Positions 16,066 to 25,422 of a stretch of DNA of 27,274 nt are shown piece after piece (positions within the stretch are counted from its first letter, which is position 1; each line of letters opens with the position of its first letter). Position numbers and translations under genes: made by a program. The notes beneath the pieces are model-generated. The model was given only the letters and a program-made list of their open reading frames with translations. It did no database searches and was not told the DNA's origin. The stretch is taken from the NCBI GenBank assembly GCA_002502365.1, contig DAOJ01000046.1:1-27274 (forward strand), written 5' to 3'. The DNA comes from Euryarchaeota archaeon UBA106 (GTDB taxonomy: Archaea; Thermoplasmatota; Poseidoniia; Poseidoniales; Thalassarchaeaceae).

Positions 16066-16446
16066 TTAGTAGTTAGATTCTGTAGTAGCCAAATCAATGA
16101 TTTTGTTTTGTTCATCCACATGAACAATCCTCGGCTCATGATTTTCGATTTCACCTTCTTCTATGCCTTGGTAAGTTAACAAAATTACCAAGTCACCAGG
16201 ATTGACCAGATGAGCAGCAGCCCCATTTATGCAGATTTCACCCGTACCCCGTGGTGCCTTTATTGCATAGGTTTCTAGGCGTGAACCATTGGTTATATCG
16301 AGCAGTACAATCTTTTCCCATTCGGCAATTCCGGCCACCTCCATAAGGCCCTCATCAATTGATATCGAGCCAACATAGTCCAGATCAGCCTGAGTAACAG
16401 TAGCTCTGTGAATTTTCGATCGCAATACAATTCTTATTGGCGCCAT
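16066..16446 (-). CDS. panD: Aspartate 1-decarboxylase, pyruvoyl type
   Basis: This enzyme makes beta-alanine from aspartate for pantothenate and CoA. The 126 residues match bacterial PanD: RSKIHRATVTQADLDYVGS with the Gly26-Ser27 self-cleavage site that generates the pyruvoyl group, then ITNGSRLETYAI with the Arg and catalytic Tyr, and ICINGAAAHLVNPGD, the core substrate motif. Because it is processed, the mature enzyme would be a beta chain of 26 residues and a larger alpha chain. Most archaea make beta-alanine with a PLP enzyme (MfnA-like), so a pyruvoyl PanD points to gene transfer. The ATG has no ribosome binding site and a TATA-like box lies close upstream, suggesting a nearly leaderless transcript. 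No other pantothenate gene is in view. Confidence 0.95.
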   Translation of the reverse strand: MAPIRIVLRSKIHRATVTQADLDYVGSISIDEGLMEVAGIAEWEKIVLLDITNGSRLETYAIKAPRGTGEICINGAAAHLVNPGDLVILLTYQGIEEGEIENHEPRIVHVDEQNKIIDLATTESNY

Positions 16447-16473
16447 GAATAATATTCAGAAAATCTTGTTTTT

Positions 16474-16481
16474 TTAATATA
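16474..16481 (-). promoter_or_regulatory. Putative TATA box of panD
   Basis: TATATTAA reads on the reverse strand with its centre about 32 nt before the panD ATG. Transcription would begin roughly 6 nt before the start codon. This fits the absence of a ribosome binding site. Confidence 0.5.
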
Positions 16482-16508
16482 TGGATAAATATCTAGGTAT
16501 AGTTTGGC

Positions 16509-16736
16509 CTAGATTAAAATCAATAGGAATAAAATCTCGAGAAATTCTAACCCCATAATAATCGTAAAAAGCCCATCTAGAACTGCGAGAAATCTCTGTC
16601 TTGAAGTAGCATTTTTCAACCAAACTGAAAAACTCTCTTCCTGACTAAGGAAAAAAACTAGATTCAAGACAATCAGAACTACAAAGCCACAAGCACCGAG
16701 TAATGTCAAGGTGGCGACTGAACCTGCCTCTGCCAT
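16509..16736 (-). CDS. Small two-helix membrane protein, unknown
   Basis: A 75-residue frame with two clear hydrophobic segments (about 7-30 and 50-75) separated by a short polar loop with LKNATSRQRF. No family recognised. It has no visible ribosome binding site and could be leaderless. It lies between panD and the giant surface protein, divergent from the latter with a 155-nt gap. Length and amphipathy argue that it is real, but a chance frame is not excluded. Confidence 0.5.
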   Translation of the reverse strand: MAEAGSVATLTLLGACGFVVLIVLNLVFFLSQEESFSVWLKNATSRQRFLAVLDGLFTIIMGLEFLEILFLLILI

Positions 16737-16891
16737 GTTATTCAGAAGTTGGCCCTAATCATCAAATTATGCCCGGCAATAACGATTGCATCGAAGTATG
16801 ATACTCAGAGGCCTTCGTGATACTCGCACTCGCATATACGGGGATTCGTTGATAAGTAGATTGACTATCCAGCAATACTTCGGTGGTCGGA

Positions 16892-19800
16892 ATGAACGAA
16901 GAGAAACAGACTTGGTACGGTCGAGAGAACAGAAAGAAGAGTGGCTCAGCCCTAATGATGGTAGTGCTGATGATAATGAGTACGCAGATGTATAATTTCA
17001 TTGGCTTAGATGAAAAACCTCGAAATCTTGAGGTATCTGATGACAAGCCTGCTAGAACTGCTTACCAACAGTTCTACCAAGCCGAGGGGGCGACCATTGG
17101 GACAACACAAGGCCATCCAGTGGCCATGGTGGATTTCGATCATGCTGCCTATAATGATGCAGGTTGGGTAGATTACGCTTCGTACCAAGGTAAAATCACC
17201 GACCCGTCCGTTCTTCTATCAGACCCAGGATATGGATTCTTCCTCGAAGAGACAAACACCGACGACCACGATAACGATGGAATCAATGATTTAGATGATT
17301 TAGATGATGATAATGACGGAATTAGTGATTTAATTGAGCGTTTTGATGGATGCTATGGAACCCACCCCTTTGATCACGACAACGATGGAATACTCGATGA
17401 AGATGATTGGGACGATGACAATGATGGCATCCTCGAGGGGCCGATTGATTATTCACAGGGCGCTGATCCTTGGAATGTTAGCTCAGACAGATACGTGGAC
17501 CCGAACACAGTTCATCCATGGACCGGCACTCCGGTAGGAACTGGCTACAAAATAGATCAGAATCCTATGGATCACGATAATGATGGCGTAACGGATGAAG
17601 ACGTAGACGGCAGCGGACGTGGTTCATATGATGAGGACGATGATAATGATGGAAGGATAGATCAGTTCACATGGCCTTGCGATTTTGATGGCGATGGCAC
17701 TCAGGATTATTTTGATGACGACGATGATAACGATGGAGTCGTTGATCTCTGGGACTCACACCCTTGGGATTCTTCAGTCACAAGCAACATAACCGATACT
17801 TCGACAATGTGGGATGATCCATTCGCTTGGGATTCAAAGGAAACAATAACAATTCCAATTACAGCCACAGGCATTAACCCTCAGTTATACTTCATTGAAG
17901 TTGGCGATACTGTGGTATGGTCCAATGACGATACTAGAGGTCACAATGTTACTGCTCAAGATGGCAGTTTTGATAGCGGAGAAATCGCACCCGGTGATAC
18001 ATTTTCGTTCAGATTTAACGAATTGGGTTCCTGGGATTTTGATGAGCCGGATTCAGGCTCAATATTATTTTCAGGAACAATAAATGTTGGCCCAGAGACA
18101 AGCCCGTCTCTTCCAGACGCATTCAATCTTCCTCCTGACGTATATGGTGCCGACAAATTCAATTTTGTAAATAAGGAGAAATCCATATGGCATCCAATAA
18201 GCCAGGCCTTTACAGAAATAATCGACGGCGATTTAGATGGTGATGGAATACCTAATTTTGTAGACCCAGATAACGATAATGATGGCACTCCGGACTCAGC
18301 AGATACAGACGATGACAACGATGGATTACTTGACATGTACGATGTAGACGACGATAACGACGGTATTCCTGATTCTTGCTTACAACTAGACACCAATCTA
18401 GATGGTATTGGGGATTACCCAAATAATCACCCGATTCAAATTCCTGGCATCGATTGTGAACTCGATTATGACAGAGATGCTGATGATGATATTTACAGAG
18501 CAATCGATTCAGATTACGATTTGGTCTGGGATTGGATGGATACTGATGTTGGAGGCGCGTGGCCTGCAGATAATTTGTTAGGAAACCCGGGAATAGATGA
18601 GACTGATTTTGCATATGATTTGGACAATGATGGTATTGTAAACGAAGATGACCCTTACATGCTTGCACCCAGTGATCAGGTAGAAAGTTGGAATTGTCCA
18701 AGTTTGCAAAACCCAAATCCTCAGAATTTTGACATGAATTGCACCGTAGCTAGAAAGTCCTACACAGGAAACAACGATTGGGACAATGATGGATTAAATA
18801 ATTGGGAAGATGTTGATGATGATAATGATGGTGTATTAGATTGGCTAGATATAGACCCAAATTGTGATCTGGATGATGATAATGACCTACATCTTTTCAA
18901 TGGCTCACGATTCCGTGATGACGGCCCCAATGATATCGATACAGATATTGATGGAGATGGCCTCCCAAATGATCAAGACTGGGATGACGATAATGACGGA
19001 ATACCCGATTTGTACGACCCAGATGATGGAAATTGTGGAATAGTTGACAATGACAATACAGACCAATTCTCCACTTCAAATGGTTACTCTCATGGAGACG
19101 GAGACACAATAGATGGTAGCGATGACAGTCAAACCTATACTAATCTAGGGCAATTAATGTGGGACCAATTCTGGCATTTTAAACCATTTTTCTCTGAAGA
19201 GCATGGATTTATTCTTCCATACAATGGGTATCAGGCGACAACAGATACAGAAATCCCACAATTGGAATCTAATGGAGATATTCCAGAAATGTACTTTTAC
19301 GTCATGATGAAATGGAGTCCATGGAATGGAAATAACTACTTTGACATAGACATGGATGGAGATTCACTGATTAATGGCATAGATGTAGATATGGATGCAG
19401 ATGGAATGCCTGATTGGTGGGATCAAGATGAGGGCTCAGACGGAAGATTAGATGTAAACAACCCACAATTTGGTGGAACTACAGATGACGGTGAATGTGA
19501 TATCTCTCTGGTTAATTTTGTTCAAAATACAGGCGACCCACTTAATCCAGTAGCTTGTGGCCTTCCTTTAGCATGGCTTTATGGATGGCCTCTTTTAGGT
19601 GCATCCAGAACTGGCCAAATTTTATTCACCCTTCCTTATTCAACTCGACCGAGTTCTGAATATACAGATGGCCCATATGATGGTTCAGAATCTCCAGGAA
19701 ACAGTCCGGCACCAAGCTGTGATGAATTCTGCTATCATTTCGATTTCACAACAGACACCCCTCAACCCACAGCAGCAGTGACCTATAATCAAATGAGAAA

Positions 19801-22800
19801 CAATCGAGATTTATTTACTGCATGGATTGGAATAAATAATGGGTTTTTCCAATGGACCTCCGACGTCAATGCAAATGGTTTCCCGGATGAAGTTGCGGAC
19901 TTATTGGATAATGACATAGATCCTGATGATGACTGTGGCGCACCAATGCCAGAAGTAAATTTTGAACCATCATGCATGGTTAACGATACTGCAGATCTTG
20001 ATGATGACTTTGACGGAGTTTATGATCACTGGGACATCGACGATGATAATGACGGTATTTGGGATTACTTTGAAATTGACAGCAATGACGATCTAGACGA
20101 TGATGCTGGAACTGAGCCTCCGGGCAATTTCTTCATCGGCTCGAATTGTGAGGACAATGACGATGATGGAACCGATACGGACCCAGATAATGACGGATGG
20201 TATCAATCGGTTTGGGACCAAGGAGTGTTAGGACAAGGTCTACTATTCCCAGTTTATTACGATGTGGATAATGACAACGACGGAATCCCAGATGGGGAAG
20301 ATCCAGATGATGATAACAACGGAGTCCCCGATGATCTTCAAGAAACCTTATGCTTCACAGGTGAGGAACAAAGTGTTTGGGATCACGATAATGACGGCGT
20401 TCTAGATTGGGCGGATGATGATTGGGATGCTGACGGCATAGTCAACACTCTAGAATTGAATTCTGCAACCCCGTTCATAACACCATGGGATCACGACAAT
20501 GATGGCCTGAGAGATGACATTGACCTCGACGATGATTCAGATGGTATGCTCGACAAAGACGAGATTATGCTCTGGCCTTCTCGCTTTAACCAACAATCAA
20601 CCAATCCTTGGGATCATGATGATTATGGAAATGGAACCGGAATCGCTAATCCGACCGATCCATTCACAGGACCCGACGGAATAGACCAAGACGATGACTG
20701 GGACGAACGTCCCGACCGAGATTGGGATCAATTAGAGGAAGATCATTCAGAGACCTCAGATTGGGATCATGACAATGATGGAGTACCAGATGAAGATGAT
20801 AAGGTCCCAACTAGAATTAACATGACTAGCAGCAGTATCCTTTGGTTAGACGCATTGAATCCAGCCATATTCAAGGGTACAGTGAATTGGTTGTCAGCTG
20901 ATACAGGAGTTTTCGAACCAGCCCCTGAACTTCCAGTTCAAATTACCATCGAATGGGCTAGAAATGGAACACTTGCACTTGAAACCGTAGACGTACTTAC
21001 AGCAGCCGATGGAACCTTTGAGGTAGGACAATTCCTACTTCCAGAGGACCTCATTGTAGGGCCAAATACAACCTACAACCTATATGCTGAAGTTACGGAA
21101 ATGTTCTACCATGACGGTTCACAAACTGAACCAATACCGGTCGAGGTAAGAGCAAACACAACAATTGACTATGTTTCATGGACTTATTTCAGGAGCGATG
21201 AACAACCTCTTTTCGTGGACTATAAGGTACATTACGAAGCAGATTGGGATCGAGGTATTTTCGATAATAGAATACCCAAGGCGCCAATTTCATTCCGAGT
21301 TCATGGCGGAATATTTGGAAATTACACTCATCCAACAATCTTTGACGGATATGGATATGGATATCGTGCCGATTCCAATGGTTGGGCATCATTAACCTTT
21401 GTTCAGACCGTGGGAACTCAAGGCCAATGGAAACAAGTACAATGGAATTCCACGATGGATAATGGAGAAGGAAAATTACCAGGTGGATACGAAGAAATAG
21501 TGTGGGATGACAATGCAAAGAATCACTATGTATTGGGCCGTTATGATTACACCAACACTAGTCTGCCTGTTGGCGACTATTCGTTTATTGGTTATGCCAG
21601 ACCAGATTTGGGAGACGAATGGCCATTCCCCTACTTAGAAGGGTCAGAGACTCAAGCATTCAACATCCGTTCAATGCACAGAATGTACATTGAAGCAGAT
21701 ATGTACACCACTTCAATTAGGCCAGTTTATTTCTGGGATGCAACACAATTTACCGGGTCTTCCTTCGGTGCTTGGAGAGCCTTATTCCATCAACCAAGCC
21801 TTGATCTAGCAGGGTTGGATTACGCAGATGTAAGCCTTGGTAAGCCCTATGCAATGTTGTGGGACGGAACTCCTGAAGGACTAACAGGAGAGAGTGCTAG
21901 ACTTCGACCTTATCTCTCTTCCAACGATACACATTGGCGAATCGCTATGCAAAATGGAGGAGATTTCAACGTCCCACCTTGCGGACCCGCAGAACCAACT
22001 AATCCAGAGAGTGTTATTCGTTGTGAAATCATTCCAGAGATGTTCACCGGGGAGACCCTGAGGGTAATTGGCAGCGTTTGGAATAGAACAATGGTCCCCT
22101 GGCCAAACGACCCAATGACCTTACAAGTCGATCTCGATAGAAATGGAATTTTTGCAGGCTCTCAAGAGACAGGTTTCGCACGAGCACCTCAGATGATTAA
22201 TGGCGTTGCAACTTTTGATTACAATTGGACATGGTATTCCCAATATGCGGCTGGGTATTACGGACTTCGAGCCGATTTCACCAATTCTAATTTCTACTTT
22301 ACAGGAAACCAAAGTAATGTCTTGGCTCCTACCGGTGCATACCTAAATGTCTCGGTAATTGGAACAAGTGAATTTAGAGAATTAATTCAACCTCGATTGT
22401 ATCGTGGTCAGAATCGAAGCATAGACATTCAATTGCTAGATAACTCCCTTCAACCATTAACTAATTCCCAAGTTAACTATGTATGGGAAGCCGATGGCAG
22501 CAATGGAATCGTAGAGACAGATAATACTGGTTGGTTTAGTATTAATTTGACTCTCGAAGCCGACCACGATTTAGGTAATTTCACACTTGAATATAGTTAT
22601 CCAGGAGACCCAAGACACCAAGGTACATCCGGTTCAATGGATCTTTGGGTTGTATCCCGTACCTTCATCACCGTACAGGACACAACACCAAATTTACGAA
22701 CTAATGGGGATATTTGGGAATTCACTGCGCAGGTTACCGATGATAATCGCACAGCCCTTGTTAAGGATTCAGGACAAGCCTTGGATGGCTGCGGGGATAA

Positions 22801-24907
22801 TGGTGGTGAAGTCCTAGTGATAATGGAAGGTATTGACTTTGAGGATAGGACGCACAGGCAAATTGTCAACACACAGTGTCCTAATGCCGGTACAATACAC
22901 CATGAGATGGTATTAGATCCACAATTACTCCAAGATGACCCACAATCGTTCTTACCCGATGGATTCGGTCCAGTAAACGTAATTCTGAGATTTGAGGAGA
23001 ATCTACCTCACGAAGGCTGCTCTCCACTTGACGCGGATGCTTTGAGCACATCTGGAGCATGGGATCCATGTGCTCAGATTTTGAATAGCGATCATTATCG
23101 TAGGGTTATGCAATTCCAAGTAGATGGATTTAGTTTGATTGGCAGAACCTCTTTGAACGTTGACGATCAAATCGTGTATACCTCAGAAATGGACCCTACA
23201 ACAGGTCAACCTATCGATAAACCAATGATAGTAACTGGTCAACTAATCGATGAGCTGGGTTCCAATCTGTCAAATAGAGCAATCAGGGTAAGTTATGAGA
23301 TGATAAACTCAGAGTCAGGAATAGTTGGATGCTTGCCAGGAAGTAGTGATACAAACGGATTCTTTGAAATTATTTGTCCACTAACAGATGTTCAAGCAGG
23401 CCAAGCTCGAGTCACTGTCGAATTTAACTCATATGAAAATAATGATCGATATAGATACCAGAATGCTAGTACAACACGAGTATTCTCAGTATTCTCCAAC
23501 TCAACTCTAACCGTGCAAGAGATAGGGCCGTTCAGGAACGATATTGATTCGTATACATTCCAGAACGGCTCCGTATTCCCTGTTTTGTATCTTAAGGAAT
23601 CATTCCACTTAGACGCAAGATTGACTCAAACTAACGGTAATCCAATTGGTGGAAAGTGTCTGAATATCTATCTTGATCCAGAAGTAAATACCAGGCCTAT
23701 TGCCACTTCAATAACTCAGGATGGAACAGGTCAAATTGAGTGGTTCAGCGGTGATCCTGATGATAATCCGAGCCGACGTGGCGTGGAGCCAACATCAGAT
23801 AATATGGAAGGATTCAGAGTCGTAAGAATCGCCTACGAACCCAATAAGGAATTACCGGGTGGATGTAGAGCTGAAACAACACCGGTAGTAAATGGCTCAT
23901 ACATCGATGTCGAGGTTCTAGTCAGGAGCAGAGTAGATATACTTTTGAAGAATAATTGGGCTAATCCTGATGGTTACCAGAAGGGCGACTACATCAACGG
24001 TTCAGTAGCGATTTTGCGAGACAGACTAGATCTTTCAGTAGAATCTCAAACTGTTATCTTTACTTACCAGTATTGGAATGAAACTGAATGGGTCCCACAC
24101 AATGTAGAATACGCAACCACGAGTGAATTAGGTGTTGCATCATTTAGTTTCCTCTACAGTGGAGAAAATGTCCCAGGTAAGTTAGAATGTAGCCAGGAAG
24201 GGCCTTGTATTGAAGATGGGAAATGGCAGGTCATAATTCACTTCCAAGGTTCTCATGAATTCGAAGAAGAGTATCTGAATAATACTCCTGTAATTACCCT
24301 CGGCGACCCTGTAGAAAAAGCCCAAACTAGTTTCTTGACTGTCCAGGTTCTTACAATCATGGGTATTGCTTTGACATTCGCGATATTAGTTGGCGCGATA
24401 ATGTATAGAAATTACATTGAGCGCCGTAGAATCGAAATATTGCGTGGTATTCTAACAGATTCATTGATGTCACTAAAGGCATCCAATGAATACATCGATA
24501 CTATCTTCAATTGCTACAAGGAACTAGTAAGATTCTTCCGAAGCCGCGGGGCAATGAAAAAGGTCTACGAGACTACTAGAGAATTCGAAGATGCAGTCAA
24601 TGGAATGTTAGCAGGTATTGCTCCTCCAGAAGACTTGGATGTATTCTTCTCCTTATTCGAAGAAGCGAGGTATTCGGACCATGAGATTGGAGCAGATCAA
24701 CGAGACAGAGCAATCAATGCCTTGGAGTCGATAATTAACCACATTAGTGCATCTTTGGGAGATGGAATGTTGAACCGAACTACTGCAAATGAATCATCAT
24801 TGTATGGCTCTGTTGTAAAGGCCGGCTCTTTCGTTGATGCAGAAGGGCAAGAGCGAATAGCAGGAATTGATGATGGTTCCGGCGACGACAGTGGATTTCG
24901 AATTTGA
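16892..24907 (+). CDS. Giant calcium-repeat envelope protein with cupredoxin-like insert and cytoplasmic DUF4129-like tail
   Basis: This 2671-residue protein is almost certainly exported. Residues about 17-37 form a hydrophobic signal or anchor after a basic stretch. Residues about 124-1307 carry roughly 20 Dx[DN]xDG loops, with phrases such as DDDNDGI repeated, in the style of Cys-poor thrombospondin type-3 repeats that bind Ca2+. A cupredoxin-like fold interrupts them near 316-400 (FIEVGDTVVWSN, H351 in RGHNV, FSGTINVG) but lacks the downstream Cys/His/Met copper ligands. From about 1310 to 2480 the chain is beta-rich, with many Asn-x-Ser/Thr sequons (likely N-glycosylation) and repeated Ig/carboxypeptidase-regulatory-like units. 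A transmembrane helix (about 2484-2506) is followed by basic YIERRR and a cytoplasmic helical tail resembling DUF4129 (FFSLFEEARYSDHEIG). The ATG at 16892 has GGTGG upstream; a GTG at 16883 is possible. Function is unknown; adhesion or cell-surface sensing is plausible. Confidence 0.9.
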   Translation: MNEEKQTWYGRENRKKSGSALMMVVLMIMSTQMYNFIGLDEKPRNLEVSDDKPARTAYQQFYQAEGATIGTTQGHPVAMVDFDHAAYNDAGWVDYASYQGKITDPSVLLSDPGYGFFLEETNTDDHDNDGINDLDDLDDDNDGISDLIERFDGCYGTHPFDHDNDGILDEDDWDDDNDGILEGPIDYSQGADPWNVSSDRYVDPNTVHPWTGTPVGTGYKIDQNPMDHDNDGVTDEDVDGSGRGSYDEDDDNDGRIDQFTWPCDFDGDGTQDYFDDDDDNDGVVDLWDSHPWDSSVTSNITDTSTMWDDPFAWDSKETITIPITATGINPQLYFIEVGDTVVWSNDDTRGHNVTAQDGSFDSGEIAPGDTFSFRFNELGSWDFDEPDSGSILFSGTINVGPETSPSLPDAFNLPPDVYGADKFNFVNKEKSIWHPISQAFTEIIDGDLDGDGIPNFVDPDNDNDGTPDSADTDDDNDGLLDMYDVDDDNDGIPDSCLQLDTNLDGIGDYPNNHPIQIPGIDCELDYDRDADDDIYRAIDSDYDLVWDWMDTDVGGAWPADNLLGNPGIDETDFAYDLDNDGIVNEDDPYMLAPSDQVESWNCPSLQNPNPQNFDMNCTVARKSYTGNNDWDNDGLNNWEDVDDDNDGVLDWLDIDPNCDLDDDNDLHLFNGSRFRDDGPNDIDTDIDGDGLPNDQDWDDDNDGIPDLYDPDDGNCGIVDNDNTDQFSTSNGYSHGDGDTIDGSDDSQTYTNLGQLMWDQFWHFKPFFSEEHGFILPYNGYQATTDTEIPQLESNGDIPEMYFYVMMKWSPWNGNNYFDIDMDGDSLINGIDVDMDADGMPDWWDQDEGSDGRLDVNNPQFGGTTDDGECDISLVNFVQNTGDPLNPVACGLPLAWLYGWPLLGASRTGQILFTLPYSTRPSSEYTDGPYDGSESPGNSPAPSCDEFCYHFDFTTDTPQPTAAVTYNQMRNNRDLFTAWIGINNGFFQWTSDVNANGFPDEVADLLDNDIDPDDDCGAPMPEVNFEPSCMVNDTADLDDDFDGVYDHWDIDDDNDGIWDYFEIDSNDDLDDDAGTEPPGNFFIGSNCEDNDDDGTDTDPDNDGWYQSVWDQGVLGQGLLFPVYYDVDNDNDGIPDGEDPDDDNNGVPDDLQETLCFTGEEQSVWDHDNDGVLDWADDDWDADGIVNTLELNSATPFITPWDHDNDGLRDDIDLDDDSDGMLDKDEIMLWPSRFNQQSTNPWDHDDYGNGTGIANPTDPFTGPDGIDQDDDWDERPDRDWDQLEEDHSETSDWDHDNDGVPDEDDKVPTRINMTSSSILWLDALNPAIFKGTVNWLSADTGVFEPAPELPVQITIEWARNGTLALETVDVLTAADGTFEVGQFLLPEDLIVGPNTTYNLYAEVTEMFYHDGSQTEPIPVEVRANTTIDYVSWTYFRSDEQPLFVDYKVHYEADWDRGIFDNRIPKAPISFRVHGGIFGNYTHPTIFDGYGYGYRADSNGWASLTFVQTVGTQGQWKQVQWNSTMDNGEGKLPGGYEEIVWDDNAKNHYVLGRYDYTNTSLPVGDYSFIGYARPDLGDEWPFPYLEGSETQAFNIRSMHRMYIEADMYTTSIRPVYFWDATQFTGSSFGAWRALFHQPSLDLAGLDYADVSLGKPYAMLWDGTPEGLTGESARLRPYLSSNDTHWRIAMQNGGDFNVPPCGPAEPTNPESVIRCEIIPEMFTGETLRVIGSVWNRTMVPWPNDPMTLQVDLDRNGIFAGSQETGFARAPQMINGVATFDYNWTWYSQYAAGYYGLRADFTNSNFYFTGNQSNVLAPTGAYLNVSVIGTSEFRELIQPRLYRGQNRSIDIQLLDNSLQPLTNSQVNYVWEADGSNGIVETDNTGWFSINLTLEADHDLGNFTLEYSYPGDPRHQGTSGSMDLWVVSRTFITVQDTTPNLRTNGDIWEFTAQVTDDNRTALVKDSGQALDGCGDNGGEVLVIMEGIDFEDRTHRQIVNTQCPNAGTIHHEMVLDPQLLQDDPQSFLPDGFGPVNVILRFEENLPHEGCSPLDADALSTSGAWDPCAQILNSDHYRRVMQFQVDGFSLIGRTSLNVDDQIVYTSEMDPTTGQPIDKPMIVTGQLIDELGSNLSNRAIRVSYEMINSESGIVGCLPGSSDTNGFFEIICPLTDVQAGQARVTVEFNSYENNDRYRYQNASTTRVFSVFSNSTLTVQEIGPFRNDIDSYTFQNGSVFPVLYLKESFHLDARLTQTNGNPIGGKCLNIYLDPEVNTRPIATSITQDGTGQIEWFSGDPDDNPSRRGVEPTSDNMEGFRVVRIAYEPNKELPGGCRAETTPVVNGSYIDVEVLVRSRVDILLKNNWANPDGYQKGDYINGSVAILRDRLDLSVESQTVIFTYQYWNETEWVPHNVEYATTSELGVASFSFLYSGENVPGKLECSQEGPCIEDGKWQVIIHFQGSHEFEEEYLNNTPVITLGDPVEKAQTSFLTVQVLTIMGIALTFAILVGAIMYRNYIERRRIEILRGILTDSLMSLKASNEYIDTIFNCYKELVRFFRSRGAMKKVYETTREFEDAVNGMLAGIAPPEDLDVFFSLFEEARYSDHEIGADQRDRAINALESIINHISASLGDGMLNRTTANESSLYGSVVKAGSFVDAEGQERIAGIDDGSGDDSGFRI
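17261..20811 (+). repeat. Asp/Asn-rich calcium-loop repeat region of the giant protein
   Basis: I count about 20 copies of the tetrapeptide DNDG, mostly as DHDNDG or DDDNDG followed by a hydrophobic residue and x-Asp. Adjacent loops are often 13 or so residues apart, as in thrombospondin type-3 and other EF-hand-like arrays. Copies come in blocks (about 17261-17760, 18230-19035 and 19910-20811) separated by longer non-repeat stretches including the cupredoxin-like insert. Codons vary between copies (GAT/GAC, AAT/AAC), so the repeats are old rather than recently duplicated. Confidence 0.85.
17839..18090 (+). other. Cupredoxin-like domain, apparently lacking copper ligands
   Basis: Within the giant protein, FIEVGDTVVWSNDD followed by RGHNV and a closing FSGTINVG resembles plastocyanin/halocyanin folds. 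The first His ligand is kept at H351. The region where the family has Tyr-x-Cys-x-x-His and a later Met instead reads DFDEPDSGSILFSG, with neither Cys nor a second His. A structural rather than redox role is inferred. Confidence 0.6.
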
Positions 24908-24928
24908 TTACTGAGAGTTGAGGATTAG

Positions 24929-24958
24929 GACGAGATATTTCTCGTCTTTTCCTCTTCT
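24929..24958 (+). terminator. Hairpin plus T-rich tail after the giant gene
   Basis: GACGAGA, TATT, TCTCGTC form a 7-bp stem starting 22 nt after the stop, followed by TTTTCCTCTTCT. This resembles an intrinsic terminator and would separate the giant gene from the ribosomal run. Archaeal termination often needs only the T-run, so the hairpin may instead protect the 3' end. Confidence 0.55.
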
Positions 24959-24976
24959 CGATGTACTGAGGCTTGA

Positions 24977-24991
24977 TGCCCCGTAGGGGCA
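24977..24991. other. GC-rich hairpin upstream of rpl18e
   Basis: TGCCCC, GTA, GGGGCA form a 6-bp perfect stem. A second possible stem, GGTAG at 25011-25015 with CTACC at 25029-25033, follows before the L18e start. Together they could form a leader structure for ribosomal-protein autoregulation. The pairing is seen; the role is inferred. Confidence 0.3.
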
Positions 24992-25056
24992 ACCCGCAGC
25001 ATTCATAACAGGTAGTCAGGTGGGCGCGCTACCCAAGTATACGTCGAGGGAGTTAT

Positions 25057-25422
25057 ATGAGTAAGAACATGAGAAAGACCAACCAGGCCTTAATCGCCCT
25101 AATTGGCGATTTAAAGGACCAGAGCAGGTCAACCGGTTCTGCACTATGGCGAGACGTCGCTCTGAGGCTCGAAAAGAGCCGAAGTAATTGGGCTGAACCG
25201 AACCTAAGTCGCCTAAGCCGACATGCTGCCGATGAGGATGTAGTCCTCATTCCAGGCAAGCTGCTCGGCAGCGGTGACGTGGCAGGTAAGCCGAGCGTCG
25301 CCGCATACAGTGTTAGTTCCGGCGCCCGCTCGAAAATTGAAGCCGCAGGCGGGCGCGTATTGACGATCCGCGAATTGATGAATGAGAACCCAGATGGAAA
25401 GGGGGTGAGGATTCTTGGCTGA
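25057..25422 (+). CDS. rpl18e: Large-subunit ribosomal protein eL18 (L18e)
   Basis: A 121-residue basic ribosomal protein found only in archaea and eukaryotes. Typical segments are RKTNQALIALIGDLK, VLIPGKLLGSGDVAGKPSVAAY and SSGARSKIEAAGGRVLTIREL, which match archaeal L18e throughout. It begins the run L18e-L13-S9-RpoN, a conserved archaeal order. The ATG follows GAGGGAG 4 nt upstream. Its end overlaps the L13 start by 8 nt, so translation is probably coupled. Confidence 0.97.
   Translation: MSKNMRKTNQALIALIGDLKDQSRSTGSALWRDVALRLEKSRSNWAEPNLSRLSRHAADEDVVLIPGKLLGSGDVAGKPSVAAYSVSSGARSKIEAAGGRVLTIRELMNENPDGKGVRILG

Noticed and set aside
17956..18716. Long reverse-strand open frames opposite the Asp/Asn repeats
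   Set aside because: Their Ser- and His-rich translations are the antisense reading of repeated GAT/GAC/AAT codons; no independent gene signal.
17261..20811. CRISPR array or DNA satellite
   Set aside because: The periodicity is at the protein level; codons differ between copies and there are no constant repeats with unique spacers.
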